Assembly (NCBI GenBank): GCA_030429705.1
Contig: JAUIES010000001.1
Coordinates: 930,001 to 994,000 of the forward strand
Source: Phycisphaerae bacterium
GTDB taxonomy: Bacteria; Planctomycetota; Phycisphaerae; Phycisphaerales; UBA1924
DNA: 64,000 nucleotides
Direction of reading: 5' to 3'
The notes under the pieces are model-generated. The model was not told the origin of the DNA and searched no databases. It was given only the letters and a program-made list of their open reading frames with translations. The translations under genes were made by a program, and so were the position numbers. Position 1 is the stretch's first letter; each line of letters starts with the position of its first letter. This document shows positions 26,141 through 34,432 of the stretch, one piece after another.

Positions 26141-27553
26141 ATGAAACGCTCAACATTGGTCAACATCGCTTCAGGTTTCGCATTGACCCTCGCTTCAGTC
26201 GCTCCGGCTGACGACACAGCAGGATCAACAGTGAACATCACCGCCGATTTCCCGCTTGTATTTGGAGCCTGGGGTGATCTTGTCATGCGCGACACCAACT
26301 TAAACGGGTTGAATAGCGGCCCGGGCGAAGACCTCAACCCCGCGACCGCTCTTCCCATTGCCGGAAGCGCTGGACATTGGAGTTTCGATATCTGGTTTAC
26401 CAACAAAGGGTGGGATATGCCCGTGCAGCCGGGTGTCGTTGATGGATCACACGACACGCAAATCGGCATTCGCGGCTTCCACCATACGGCTCCGCACGAA
26501 CATGAAGCACCAGACAATGTGCTCCCTCCCGTCATCGGCGGGGAGCTTGTCAACGGCGTAAGCGTTCCGGCAGACATCCGGTTTGGAAGTGGTGCTTTCC
26601 TCGCAGCCTCATCCACGGTCTCGCACGGAGATCACAGCGATTGGTACGGCGTCAAGGCAAACACTTTTGCCCATGACCCAGTGATCAGCCCTTATGACGC
26701 AGCCGACCCGAATGAAGAACGACAACTGCGCGGTGCGTACATCGTCGGCGCGCGACACAACGATGATCCGTCTGGTCCGCCTCGCAAGAACTACACAACA
26801 CTTGGTTCAACGCCAGTACAAGGATCACTCTGCACCTTCGACCCGCACACCGGCATGTTGACCGTCATGATGGGCCAGGTTGATATTCTCGATGCGGAAG
26901 GAGGCCGAACGGGATCGATCGCGCCCGAGTTCGGTGATGACCCATTGGCCGGTATTACCGTTGAACCCATGCAGTTCGAGTTCCTCGGCTTCGACCCGGA
27001 AACCAACGCGTACCTGTTCGATGGACAAGAAATGCTCATTGCAAATGCCGATGCACAGGTTGCGATCGGTGGCGATATTGGTATCGTTCGTATGTCCCCC
27101 ACCGGCTCTGGCGGTATGGTCGAATATGCAACTTCATTCCCAAGCCTGTGGGTTATCGATGCCGGAGGCGTCGATGCGCCAATGTCGCATTGGGCGCAGC
27201 AGTTCGTGGAACAAGGGTGGTTTGGTGAAGGACTCTCAGACGAACAACGCGAACAAATCGCCTGGCCCGTCATCTCGTGGTGTGTCGAAATCGACCTTGT
27301 CGAAGCCACAGACGGGTTCACCCAGGCGATTGATCTCCCGGCAACGGTCCTCTTGACGATTCAGACCACTGATCATGATCACGACTGTCCTGTCGACCTG
27401 AATCACGACAGTGAACTGAACTTCTTCGATGTCCTCCTGTTTCTTGACCTGTTCACTTCTGGTGACATTGCAGCCGACTTTGCACAAGACGGCGAGTTGA
27501 ACTTCTTCGATGTCCTCGCGTATCTCGATGCCTTCGCTGCCGGCTGCCCGTAA
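26141..27553 (+). CDS. Secreted protein of unknown function with GC-type dockerin (array member 3)
   Basis: A 470-residue exported protein. The signal peptide is MKRSTLVNIASGFALTLASV with cleavage near residue 24. I do not recognise the body. It is rich in Gly, Asp and aromatic residues, with His-rich spots (HDTQIGIRGFHHTAPHEHE; VSHGDHSDWYG) that could bind metal, and segments such as FLGFDPETNAYLFDG that look like beta-sandwich strands. The C-terminal GC-type dockerin is CPVDLNHDSELNFFDVLLFL, then ADFAQDGELNFFDVLAYL and GCP. Both halves have Asn instead of Asp before FFDV, and the first loop has DSE where DG is usual, so calcium binding may be weakened. A Shine-Dalgarno-like CAGGAG lies upstream. 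Confidence 0.82.
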   Translation: MKRSTLVNIASGFALTLASVAPADDTAGSTVNITADFPLVFGAWGDLVMRDTNLNGLNSGPGEDLNPATALPIAGSAGHWSFDIWFTNKGWDMPVQPGVVDGSHDTQIGIRGFHHTAPHEHEAPDNVLPPVIGGELVNGVSVPADIRFGSGAFLAASSTVSHGDHSDWYGVKANTFAHDPVISPYDAADPNEERQLRGAYIVGARHNDDPSGPPRKNYTTLGSTPVQGSLCTFDPHTGMLTVMMGQVDILDAEGGRTGSIAPEFGDDPLAGITVEPMQFEFLGFDPETNAYLFDGQEMLIANADAQVAIGGDIGIVRMSPTGSGGMVEYATSFPSLWVIDAGGVDAPMSHWAQQFVEQGWFGEGLSDEQREQIAWPVISWCVEIDLVEATDGFTQAIDLPATVLLTIQTTDHDHDCPVDLNHDSELNFFDVLLFLDLFTSGDIAADFAQDGELNFFDVLAYLDAFAAGCP

Positions 27554-27579
27554 TCCCGAATAAACAATCACAACTCACC

Positions 27580-27623
27580 CGAGCCGGGCGCGTCGACAGT
27601 GTGTGCCCGGCTCGTTCTGCTTC
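27580..27623 (+). terminator. Terminator-like hairpin after array member 3
   Basis: Perfect 10-bp stem CGAGCCGGGC (27580-27589) / GCCCGGCTCG (27605-27614) with a 15-base loop, followed by TTCTGCTTC, 26 bases after the stop codon. Confidence 0.65.
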
Positions 27624-27659
27624 AACGAAGTCCCGTTTTCTGAAAATCTGACAGTTCTC

Positions 27660-27732
27660 CTGAGAGATTCGGTGCCATCAAACAGAGCACCTTCAGCGAC
27701 ACCCATCACAATTATGAATCGAGGTGTTGCTC
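27660..27732 (+). promoter_or_regulatory. Shared upstream element, copy 2 (before array member 4)
   Basis: CTGAGAGATT (27660-27669) and CAGAGCACCTTCAGC (27683-27697) match copy 1 with the same 23-base spacing; TGTTGCTC follows at 27725-27732. The element starts 135 bases before the start codon. In copy 1 the distance is 126 bases. Confidence 0.4.
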
Positions 27733-27794
27733 GTCAACGCAGTCCGCATCGGTCGCTGCTGCGACGGCTCCAATGACCGACCCAGGAGACACGC

Positions 27795-29042
27795 ATGTCA
27801 CGCATCATCCAGAATCACGCAGCCTTCTTGATTGCAACTTCACTCATGACCCATGCAGTTTTGGCGCAGGGCGGCTCGACGAATGGCTCATATCTCGTTG
27901 AACACAGCTTCGACTTCCAGCCAGCTGGCGATGTCGTGGCGGTGACCGGGTATGAGTTCCGCCACGCCTGGATTCAGCGTACCGGCGCGGCTCCGGTCTA
28001 TGGCGTTGAAGCCGCCATGCAGAATCCCGGCTTTGACAACTTCGGAACCGAAGGCTGGGGGACAGGAGCGGGTGGTCTCCCCAGCGCGTTCAACTCCGGC
28101 ACCAATGGCACCGGCGTGCAGTGCGTCTACAACAGTTTTCCGATTCTCCCGGCGGGCATCAACGGTGGCTCATGCCTGACGGTCGACTCAAGCCCGTCCG
28201 TGGCCATCGCCTGCACAGACTTCTTCGTCCATCCGTTCAGCGCAACCGGGCCGTACCGCATCCAGGGCCGCATCTCATCATCGGGCAATGCACACGCGGC
28301 GCTGCACGGCCGAGGTGCCGCGTTTGCCTACGCGTACAGTTCTGCAGCGATCAATGTGCGCGGCGGCATTCGACTGGCCAACGGATTCATCCAGTGGAGC
28401 CCTATCATCATGAGCGATATCGTGGGTGGGGGCAACGGTGACTCTGCGCTGCAAGATCCGGTGCATTTCGTCGCAACAAACCTCATCACCGGCGACACCA
28501 TCGAGACTTCACTGCTCGACTTCAACTTCGACACCGATGGCACCGGCATCGTCAACTGGGCTGGCGGCATCTTTGAAACGGATCTCGATGAACTCGAATT
28601 TGTCATGGACATTCCGCCCACGCATGTCGACCCAGGTCAGGCAGGCCGAATTGAACTCCGTATTGAAAACGGGCGCGTGACCGTCGCCAATGACGGCGGC
28701 CAGTTCGCGGGCACATTGCCGCCTGTCGGTTCGAGCGTTCCCCTTTCTTTTGCGCTACCGAATGACTTCGATCTCAACTTCGATCTGGGTCTCGACCAGA
28801 CGGTTCCCTGGGATGTCACAGCTGATTTCTCCGGCGGGGGCGGTATGAACTCGGCGTTTGAAGACCCAAACTGCCCGACCGACATCAATCAGGACGGTGT
28901 GCTCGATTTCTTCGATGTTTTGCTGTTCCTCGAACTGTTCTCCGAAGGCAGCCCTAATGCCGACTTTACCGGCGAAGGCGAACTCGACTTCTTTGATGTC
29001 CTCGGATTCCTCGATGCTTTCGCAGCCGGCTGCATCGATTGA
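27795..29042 (+). CDS. Secreted protein of unknown function with GC-type dockerin (array member 4)
   Basis: A 415-residue exported protein. The signal peptide runs MSRIIQNHAAFLIATSLMTH with cleavage near VLAQG (residue 24). The body is Gly/Ala-rich with predicted beta strands (VAVTGYEFRHAWIQRTG, IVNWAGGIFETDLDELEFVM) and no motif I can name. It has a few Cys pairs (CVYNSF; CLTVDSS; IACTDFF) that could form disulfides outside the cytoplasm. The C-terminus is a GC-type dockerin with near-ideal loops: CPTDINQDGVLDFFDVLLFL and ADFTGEGELDFFDVLGFL. It ends GCID instead of GCP. CAGGAG precedes the start. It is followed by a strong terminator. Confidence 0.82.
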   Translation: MSRIIQNHAAFLIATSLMTHAVLAQGGSTNGSYLVEHSFDFQPAGDVVAVTGYEFRHAWIQRTGAAPVYGVEAAMQNPGFDNFGTEGWGTGAGGLPSAFNSGTNGTGVQCVYNSFPILPAGINGGSCLTVDSSPSVAIACTDFFVHPFSATGPYRIQGRISSSGNAHAALHGRGAAFAYAYSSAAINVRGGIRLANGFIQWSPIIMSDIVGGGNGDSALQDPVHFVATNLITGDTIETSLLDFNFDTDGTGIVNWAGGIFETDLDELEFVMDIPPTHVDPGQAGRIELRIENGRVTVANDGGQFAGTLPPVGSSVPLSFALPNDFDLNFDLGLDQTVPWDVTADFSGGGGMNSAFEDPNCPTDINQDGVLDFFDVLLFLELFSEGSPNADFTGEGELDFFDVLGFLDAFAAGCID

Positions 29043-29068
29043 TAAAACGCAGTCACCGACCACGCTCG

Positions 29069-29098
29069 AACGGATCTCATTCGTGAGATCCGTTTTTT
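29069..29098 (+). terminator. Strong terminator after array member 4
   Basis: An 11-bp stem AACGGATCTCA (29069-29079) / TGAGATCCGTT (29084-29094) closed by a TTCG tetraloop, then a T run to 29098. A textbook intrinsic terminator. Confidence 0.9.
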
Positions 29099-29238
29099 CG
29101 CGTCTGACGAACACCGCGTTCCTTCCAATTTGTCCTGCCCATTTGGACATGCTGTTGGTATGCTGCAGACCCGGCTGCCACTGAGGTTCAGAATCGACCG
29201 CATGTCCTGATGGCAGAATCCGTGAAGGAGAGGAAAGA

Positions 29239-30348
29239 ATGCCGAAGCGTCCCAGTGCTCAACGATGCTCGATCGCCCTTTTAACAGCCGCAGTTTCATC
29301 CACCGGGATTTCATCGCTGGCATCTGCCCAGTACTTTGGCGATTCAGGGATCGACCTCAACTGGACCACGATTCAGACGGCGTATACCTACGAAACGCCG
29401 TCCGGCGCGGTGCTCTGCGAAGAGTCTTGGAACGCACAATGGGATTACATCGGTGAGTCTCTGGTTATAGATGACACACTTGATAACTTGGCAGGTGGGT
29501 GCCCGTTGGTTTCACTGGGCCGAGTTGGCAACGCAAGCGCCGATGCCGTCGCCCACTTTTCCGCGACGCTGCATTTGCTGTTGCGAATTGAAGCCGCGGC
29601 CATTTCAGAAATTTCACGCTACGGCGCTGCAGCAGGCAATATGACGGGGACGGGAACCGCGTGGGTCGAGGTGGATCAGTGGATCACAGCCGATCTTTTG
29701 CTGCGATTCATTGCTGATGCTGCGCGCGAAAACGCACTCACCAATCTGGATGCTGTGTTCACAGGCCCGATCGATCCGCAGTCAGGCGATGGTGTCCTTG
29801 TGCATGAGTCGTGGACTGGTTCTTCGCGCATCATTCTCGACTTGGATGGTCACCTGCTCGCGCCCGGCCGATATGAACTCAGAGCCATGCCGATGGGCGA
29901 GTTTCGTCAGTTGCAAGTCAATCGATTCACCGCCCAAGCATCCGGCTATGCACTGTTGAACAACCCCGCCGCTGCGAATCCGCCTGTAGCGTGGGACATC
30001 AATGGCGATGGATCAGTCGACTTAGATGACGGGTGTCTTTGGGCAGATAGTCCATCAGATGTTGATGACAATGGCGTGGTGAACCAGCAGGATCTCTCCT
30101 TTCTTCTGGCTTTGGCGCGCGCGGCTGGTCATGATGCGACCGATAACAACTTGGATGGTGTACCCGATCAATGTGACGACGGGTGCCCCGCCGACTTCAA
30201 CCAGGACGGAAATGCTGACTTCTTTGATGTCCAGGCGTATTTAGGGGCCTTTGTGTCCGAAAACCCATCGGCTGACCTGAATAACGATGAGGTGTTCGAC
30301 TTCTTTGATGTCCTTGAGTTTCTAAATATTTTCGCACAAGGCTGTTAG
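29239..30348 (+). CDS. Secreted protein with EF-hand pair, TSP3-like motif and GC-type dockerin (array member 5)
   Basis: A 369-residue exported protein with a strong Shine-Dalgarno (GAAGGAGAGG) and a signal peptide ending near LASAQ (about residue 30). The N-terminal 240 residues are of unknown fold. Near residues 253-300 there is a separate dockerin-like EF-hand region (WDINGDGSVDLDDGC; DVDDNGVVNQQDLSFLLAL). Next comes a thrombospondin type 3-like stretch, DNNLDGVPDQCDD, and the final GC-type dockerin CPADFNQDGNADFFDVQAYL plus ADLNNDEVFDFFDVLEFL and a bare terminal GC. Having two kinds of calcium-binding module in one tail is unusual among the array members. Function unknown. Confidence 0.82.
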   Translation: MPKRPSAQRCSIALLTAAVSSTGISSLASAQYFGDSGIDLNWTTIQTAYTYETPSGAVLCEESWNAQWDYIGESLVIDDTLDNLAGGCPLVSLGRVGNASADAVAHFSATLHLLLRIEAAAISEISRYGAAAGNMTGTGTAWVEVDQWITADLLLRFIADAARENALTNLDAVFTGPIDPQSGDGVLVHESWTGSSRIILDLDGHLLAPGRYELRAMPMGEFRQLQVNRFTAQASGYALLNNPAAANPPVAWDINGDGSVDLDDGCLWADSPSDVDDNGVVNQQDLSFLLALARAAGHDATDNNLDGVPDQCDDGCPADFNQDGNADFFDVQAYLGAFVSENPSADLNNDEVFDFFDVLEFLNIFAQGC

Positions 30349-30524
30349 GTCCTGTAATAAATTCCCACCCGGTTCAAGTGGAACGATCATGCTCATGTGC
30401 AGTTGTTTCTTGAGACCGGACAAAACGGGGTTGGCGCAGCCCAACGGGCGCGGTACACTCAAATCAAGAGCGGTCTCAGCGCGAGGCCGTGCATTATCAT
30501 CATTACTCGGGGTAGAGCTCAATC

Positions 30525-30540
30525 ACCCAATAGATTGGGT
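30525..30540. promoter_or_regulatory. Perfect palindrome upstream of array member 6
   Basis: ACCCAAT-AG-ATTGGGT, 28 bases before the ATG. A 7-base dyad with 2-base centre is the size expected for a dimeric repressor site, or it forms a small hairpin in the leader just before the GAGGGAG ribosome-binding sequence. Confidence 0.4.
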
Positions 30541-30567
30541 CGTTGTGGCTCGAGGGAGAAATGACTC

Positions 30568-32781
30568 ATGAAGAAACGAACTCGACACGGCCGTATTGCG
30601 GTCGGAACACTGTCCGTCGGCGTGCTGCTCGGCGTGGCTGGCGCTGGCCCGGATGTGATCGTCGGCGATTTGCCGTCGGTTGCTCATTACGGCGCCATCG
30701 GCGGCATTCGTGCCTATTCAGTCGGCACGACCTCGTGCAACATCGGTGACGAAAACCTGCTCTGGATCGCCAATCAGAACTTGCACCCAGTCATCGGGCA
30801 GAACATGTTCCGCATCGTCGATGGTCGCATCGATCAGATCGGACAGTCATGGCTCAAGCACGGCTTCGTCGCGCTGACACAAAGCCTCTGCGACACCTGT
30901 AACGGACAGGGGGGGAGCGTTCTCGGTGTTGGTTGCTCTGACCCGTACGGCGCCGGTCTGAACGGAAGCCACAGCGGCCTCGGCCCGCGCTTCGAAGTCA
31001 ACGCATTCACAGGTGCGTACCCATACCCCTATTCAAATCCCAACGGAGCGAGCGGCAACGCTATCTTCAAGCGTCTGCAAGTTGCCCAGACCGATCTTGA
31101 TATCCCGGGCTCGCGCTTCTTCGTTGAAGGTCACTATGTGACACCCGATGATGCTGCTGCCGGTAACGGTTACAACAACGCGTCATATCGCCGCGTCAAC
31201 AAGAACGGCGACAACTCGATGACCACCGCCGGCCCGACCGTGCGCGAGTTGCCAGGCATCTACGCCTGGCGCGACCACGGTCTTGGAACCAATGTGCCGG
31301 ATCCGGATGTCACGATCATCACTGTTGACGCTCCTGATGACGGCCGATTCTTCATCGGTTTCAAGACGGTCGACAACGGCGACGACACCTTCACCTACAC
31401 CTATGCCATTCAAAACCTCAACTGCGACCAGAGTGGTGCAGCACTTCGCATTCCGTTGGGCGCAGCTGCCCTTGCAGAAGACACTTACTTCAACGGGCCG
31501 CACTACCACTCCGGTGAGCCGTATGACGGAACTGACTGGGTGTTCGCGAACAATGTCGACACCATCGAGTGGCACAGCCCCGAGACTTATGCTGAGAATG
31601 TGAACTCCAACGCACTGCGCTGGGGCACCATGTACACCTTCCAGTTCACTTCAGATGGTGCGCCCGAAGACGGCACGATCGAACTCGATCTGTTCAAGCC
31701 AGGCACCGCCAGCTCCGTGACCTTCACCGGTCCGGTTCCCGGTGATGTCGGCCCACCCCCGGTCCGCATCAACCAGATCGACGACATCGCTGAGAGCGTC
31801 GAACCCAACACGCCCTTCTCATTCGATGTGCGTATTACCCCGGGTGCTGACACCATCATCAATGGGTCGATGGTCCTCAACTACCGCTTCGATGGCGGCG
31901 TGTTCAACAACATTCCGCTCGTTGCTGCTGGTGGCGATATCTACACCGCAACCGTCCCCGGCGCCGCGTGCGTCGATATGCCCGAGTTCTATGTCTCAGC
32001 AGAAGGTGTCACCACCGGTGTCGTGACTGAACCCGACCTCGGCCCGGCTGGACCTTGGAGCTACATCGTCGGTGTTGATTCCAACCCGTTCTACGACGAT
32101 GCCGAAGCAGACCTCGGTTACACCGTCACCGGCAACGCCACTGACGGCCAATGGGACCGCGGCGTGCCGATCGGCGGCGGTGATCGCGGCGATCCGAGCG
32201 AAGACGCCGATGGATCAGGCTCATGCTGGTTGACTGACAATGTTGATGGCAACTCAGACATCGACGGCGGCAGCACCATCTTGACCACACCAGCGATCGA
32301 TGGCTCAGCCCCTGGTGCCGTGATTTCATACCACAGGTGGTTCCACAACGCAGCAGGTGCCTCAGCGAATGAGGACATCATGCTCGTTGAGATCTCCAAC
32401 GGCGACGGCAACTGGGTCGAACTCGAAACCGTTGGCCCGAGCGATTCAGGGTCAAATGGCGGCTGGATCCAAGCCAGCTTCACGATCGCTGACTTCGTCA
32501 CCCCCACCTCAACCATCTTCCTTCGCTTTAACGCGCAGGATCTCGGCAACGCTTCAGTCGTTGAAGCCGGTGTGGACGCGGTCCGTGTGGATGCGTTCTC
32601 CTGCGACGATAGTGGTTGTATCGCAGACTGGAACAACGACACGGTCGTCGACTTCTTCGATGTTCAGGACTTCCTCGGCGATTTCTCAGCCCAGGATCCT
32701 TCGGCGAACATCAATGGTGACGGCTCCATCGACTTCTTCGATGTGCTCGCGTTCCTTGACCTGTTCTCACAGGGTTGCTAA
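30568..32781 (+). CDS. Secreted protein, paralog of member 1 plus beta-sandwich region and GC-type dockerin (array member 6)
   Basis: A 737-residue exported protein. After the signal peptide (GVLLGVAGA) the first about 390 residues repeat the family seen in array member 1: GPDVIVGDLPSVAHYG, CNIGDENLLWIANQN, HPVIGQNMFRI, GQSWLKHGFVALTQ, PDDAAAGNGYNN, NSNALRWGTMYTFQFTSDG. About 290 extra residues follow. They first resemble an Ig-like segment (SVEPNTPFSFDVRI) and then a jellyroll of the MAM or choice-of-anchor type (YDDAEADLGYTVTGNATDG; TPAIDGSAPGAVISYHRWF). The end is a GC-type dockerin, CIADWNNDTVVDFFDVQDFL, then ANINGDGSIDFFDVLAFL and GC. The function of the conserved first domain is unknown. 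A strong terminator follows. Confidence 0.87.
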   Translation: MKKRTRHGRIAVGTLSVGVLLGVAGAGPDVIVGDLPSVAHYGAIGGIRAYSVGTTSCNIGDENLLWIANQNLHPVIGQNMFRIVDGRIDQIGQSWLKHGFVALTQSLCDTCNGQGGSVLGVGCSDPYGAGLNGSHSGLGPRFEVNAFTGAYPYPYSNPNGASGNAIFKRLQVAQTDLDIPGSRFFVEGHYVTPDDAAAGNGYNNASYRRVNKNGDNSMTTAGPTVRELPGIYAWRDHGLGTNVPDPDVTIITVDAPDDGRFFIGFKTVDNGDDTFTYTYAIQNLNCDQSGAALRIPLGAAALAEDTYFNGPHYHSGEPYDGTDWVFANNVDTIEWHSPETYAENVNSNALRWGTMYTFQFTSDGAPEDGTIELDLFKPGTASSVTFTGPVPGDVGPPPVRINQIDDIAESVEPNTPFSFDVRITPGADTIINGSMVLNYRFDGGVFNNIPLVAAGGDIYTATVPGAACVDMPEFYVSAEGVTTGVVTEPDLGPAGPWSYIVGVDSNPFYDDAEADLGYTVTGNATDGQWDRGVPIGGGDRGDPSEDADGSGSCWLTDNVDGNSDIDGGSTILTTPAIDGSAPGAVISYHRWFHNAAGASANEDIMLVEISNGDGNWVELETVGPSDSGSNGGWIQASFTIADFVTPTSTIFLRFNAQDLGNASVVEAGVDAVRVDAFSCDDSGCIADWNNDTVVDFFDVQDFLGDFSAQDPSANINGDGSIDFFDVLAFLDLFSQGC

Positions 32782-32817
32782 GTCATTCCTCAAGATTGAC
32801 CACGCATAACATCACAC

Positions 32818-32847
32818 GCCCCTCCCACTTGGGAGGGGCTTTTTTTT
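32818..32847 (+). terminator. Strong terminator after array member 6
   Basis: Stem GCCCCTCCC (32818-32826) / GGGAGGGGC (32831-32839), loop ACTT, then eight T. Very well formed. Confidence 0.93.
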
Positions 32848-32941
32848 GCATCAAGATTGCTGCGGAACGACTGGTTTTTACTTCATTGATGCGCCCCGAT
32901 GCGATATCGTGCACCCTGTGGGCACGCAATGGAGGTCTCTC

Positions 32942-34279
32942 ATGCGAATCAGTTCGTTGGTTTTGGCGTTCGTCATCGGGAACGCCGCTGCGATGGGGAT
33001 GCCACCACCTGAGGAATGGACCTTCCAGCTGCAGTGCCGATCTTCGCTCGACGCGGGCACGCCAGCGTTCAATCTACCGATCGGAAGTTCATTGTCGAGC
33101 CAATCGGTTGCTCTCGACGACGCGGGCGGCATCGCTATCCGCGTCGTGCTCGGCATCCCAGGTGCAACGGAGGGTATTTTCTACGGTCAGAACGGTTCAG
33201 GCGGTCTCATTCACACCGTCAATAATGGCGATCCTGTCTATTCGTCCAGCCTTGCGCTGCGCAACGGCCGCATCGCGTTGTCGTTCCTGCTCAATCCGAC
33301 ACAGGGCGCCGAAACACGAGACATTGCCGGCACCTTGCTCGACAGTTTTCCCGTTGGTGGCTCTGAAGGAGTCAGCAGTTTTTCAGCCATCGATCTCACC
33401 AGCGCCGGGGCGATCGGGTATCGCGGCAACTTTGGGTCGGCGAAGAAGAACATCATTGACGAATATATTGACGGCTCACGCGTGCAGACGCAGATCGCCA
33501 ACACCTTCGACGGGCAATACTCGTTTTTGTTCAGTCCAAATCTCAACGATGCACGCCAGGTTGCTGGCAAAGTCTTTCCACAGGCCGGCGGACAGGCAGT
33601 CGTCCTCTGGGAACCCGACGGCACAACACGCACGATCGCTTCGACCGATGCCATCTACAACGCATTCGTCAACAGCACAGCACTCGCCCAGAACGGGCTT
33701 GTCGGCTACTCGGGCCGACGAAGTGCGGACAGCATCTGGCAGATCGCGTACGCGGATGGCACCAGCGAAACCGTTGTCGCGCAAGGCGGTGACCTCGGGA
33801 TCGTCAGCAGTTCTGTTGCAAACTTCCCCCCCGTATTGAACAGCAACGGTTGGATGGCCATGCGGCCGAGCGATTCGACCTCCACAGCGTTGTATGTTGG
33901 TGACGGTGAATCGCTCGTCAAACTCATTGAGTACAACCAGATGATTGACACCGATCTCGGGCCGTTGCCGCTCGGGTTTGATTTCGGCAGCGGCACCGGC
34001 AAGCAGGTGATGAACGGAAACATCGCGATCAATGATGCGGGACAAGTCGCATTTGCTGCTTTCCTGCGCAACGGGACCATCGGTGTCTTCGTCGCAACAC
34101 CAGTCGCTGCGTGTTTAGCCGACTTCAACAGCGACGACGCTGTCAACTTTTTTGATGTTCAGGCGTACCTCGCTGCGTTCTCTAGCCAAGACCCCCGAGC
34201 AGACTTGATCGACGACAATGTGTTCGATTTCTTTGATGTTCAACGATTCCTGTCCCTGTTTGCGAAAGGCTGTCCGTAA
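32942..34279 (+). CDS. Secreted protein with choice-of-anchor-type repeats and GC-type dockerin (array member 7)
   Basis: A 445-residue exported protein. ATG at 32942 has GGAGG six bases upstream; the signal peptide is MRISSLVLAFVIGNAAAMG. The body has repeated strand-loop units with an N-x2-G-x2-AF-type pattern (DDAGGIAIRVVLG; TSAGAIGYRGNFG; NDARQVAGKVF; NDAGQVAFAAFLRNG), as found in planctomycete choice-of-anchor tandem-repeat proteins with a propeller-like organisation (family knowledge). The C-terminal GC-type dockerin is CLADFNSDDAVNFFDVQAYL, then ADLIDDNVFDFFDVQRFL and GCP. The second loop (DLIDDNVFD) departs from the usual calcium loop. Binding partner and function unknown. Confidence 0.84.
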   Translation: MRISSLVLAFVIGNAAAMGMPPPEEWTFQLQCRSSLDAGTPAFNLPIGSSLSSQSVALDDAGGIAIRVVLGIPGATEGIFYGQNGSGGLIHTVNNGDPVYSSSLALRNGRIALSFLLNPTQGAETRDIAGTLLDSFPVGGSEGVSSFSAIDLTSAGAIGYRGNFGSAKKNIIDEYIDGSRVQTQIANTFDGQYSFLFSPNLNDARQVAGKVFPQAGGQAVVLWEPDGTTRTIASTDAIYNAFVNSTALAQNGLVGYSGRRSADSIWQIAYADGTSETVVAQGGDLGIVSSSVANFPPVLNSNGWMAMRPSDSTSTALYVGDGESLVKLIEYNQMIDTDLGPLPLGFDFGSGTGKQVMNGNIAINDAGQVAFAAFLRNGTIGVFVATPVAACLADFNSDDAVNFFDVQAYLAAFSSQDPRADLIDDNVFDFFDVQRFLSLFAKGCP

Positions 34280-34290
34280 AGACCGATAAA

Positions 34291-34333
34291 CTGTTCTATT
34301 GAACAGAGATGCGCGAAGTTCTCGCATCATTTT
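34291..34333 (+). terminator. Two hairpins after array member 7, probable terminator
   Basis: CTGTTC/GAACAG (34291-34306, loop TATT) is followed by GATGCGCGA/TCTCGCATC (34308-34328, one mismatch) and ATTTTG. The second hairpin with its short T run is the likely termination signal. Confidence 0.5.
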
Positions 34334-34432
34334 GACCATCCGAGCCGTAAGGGCTCATACGCTTTCATGCCGATCAGCGAAGTGCCGATCTGTACCAAAT
34401 ATCACTGTTTTCGCCCTGGGAGGGGATCAGAT

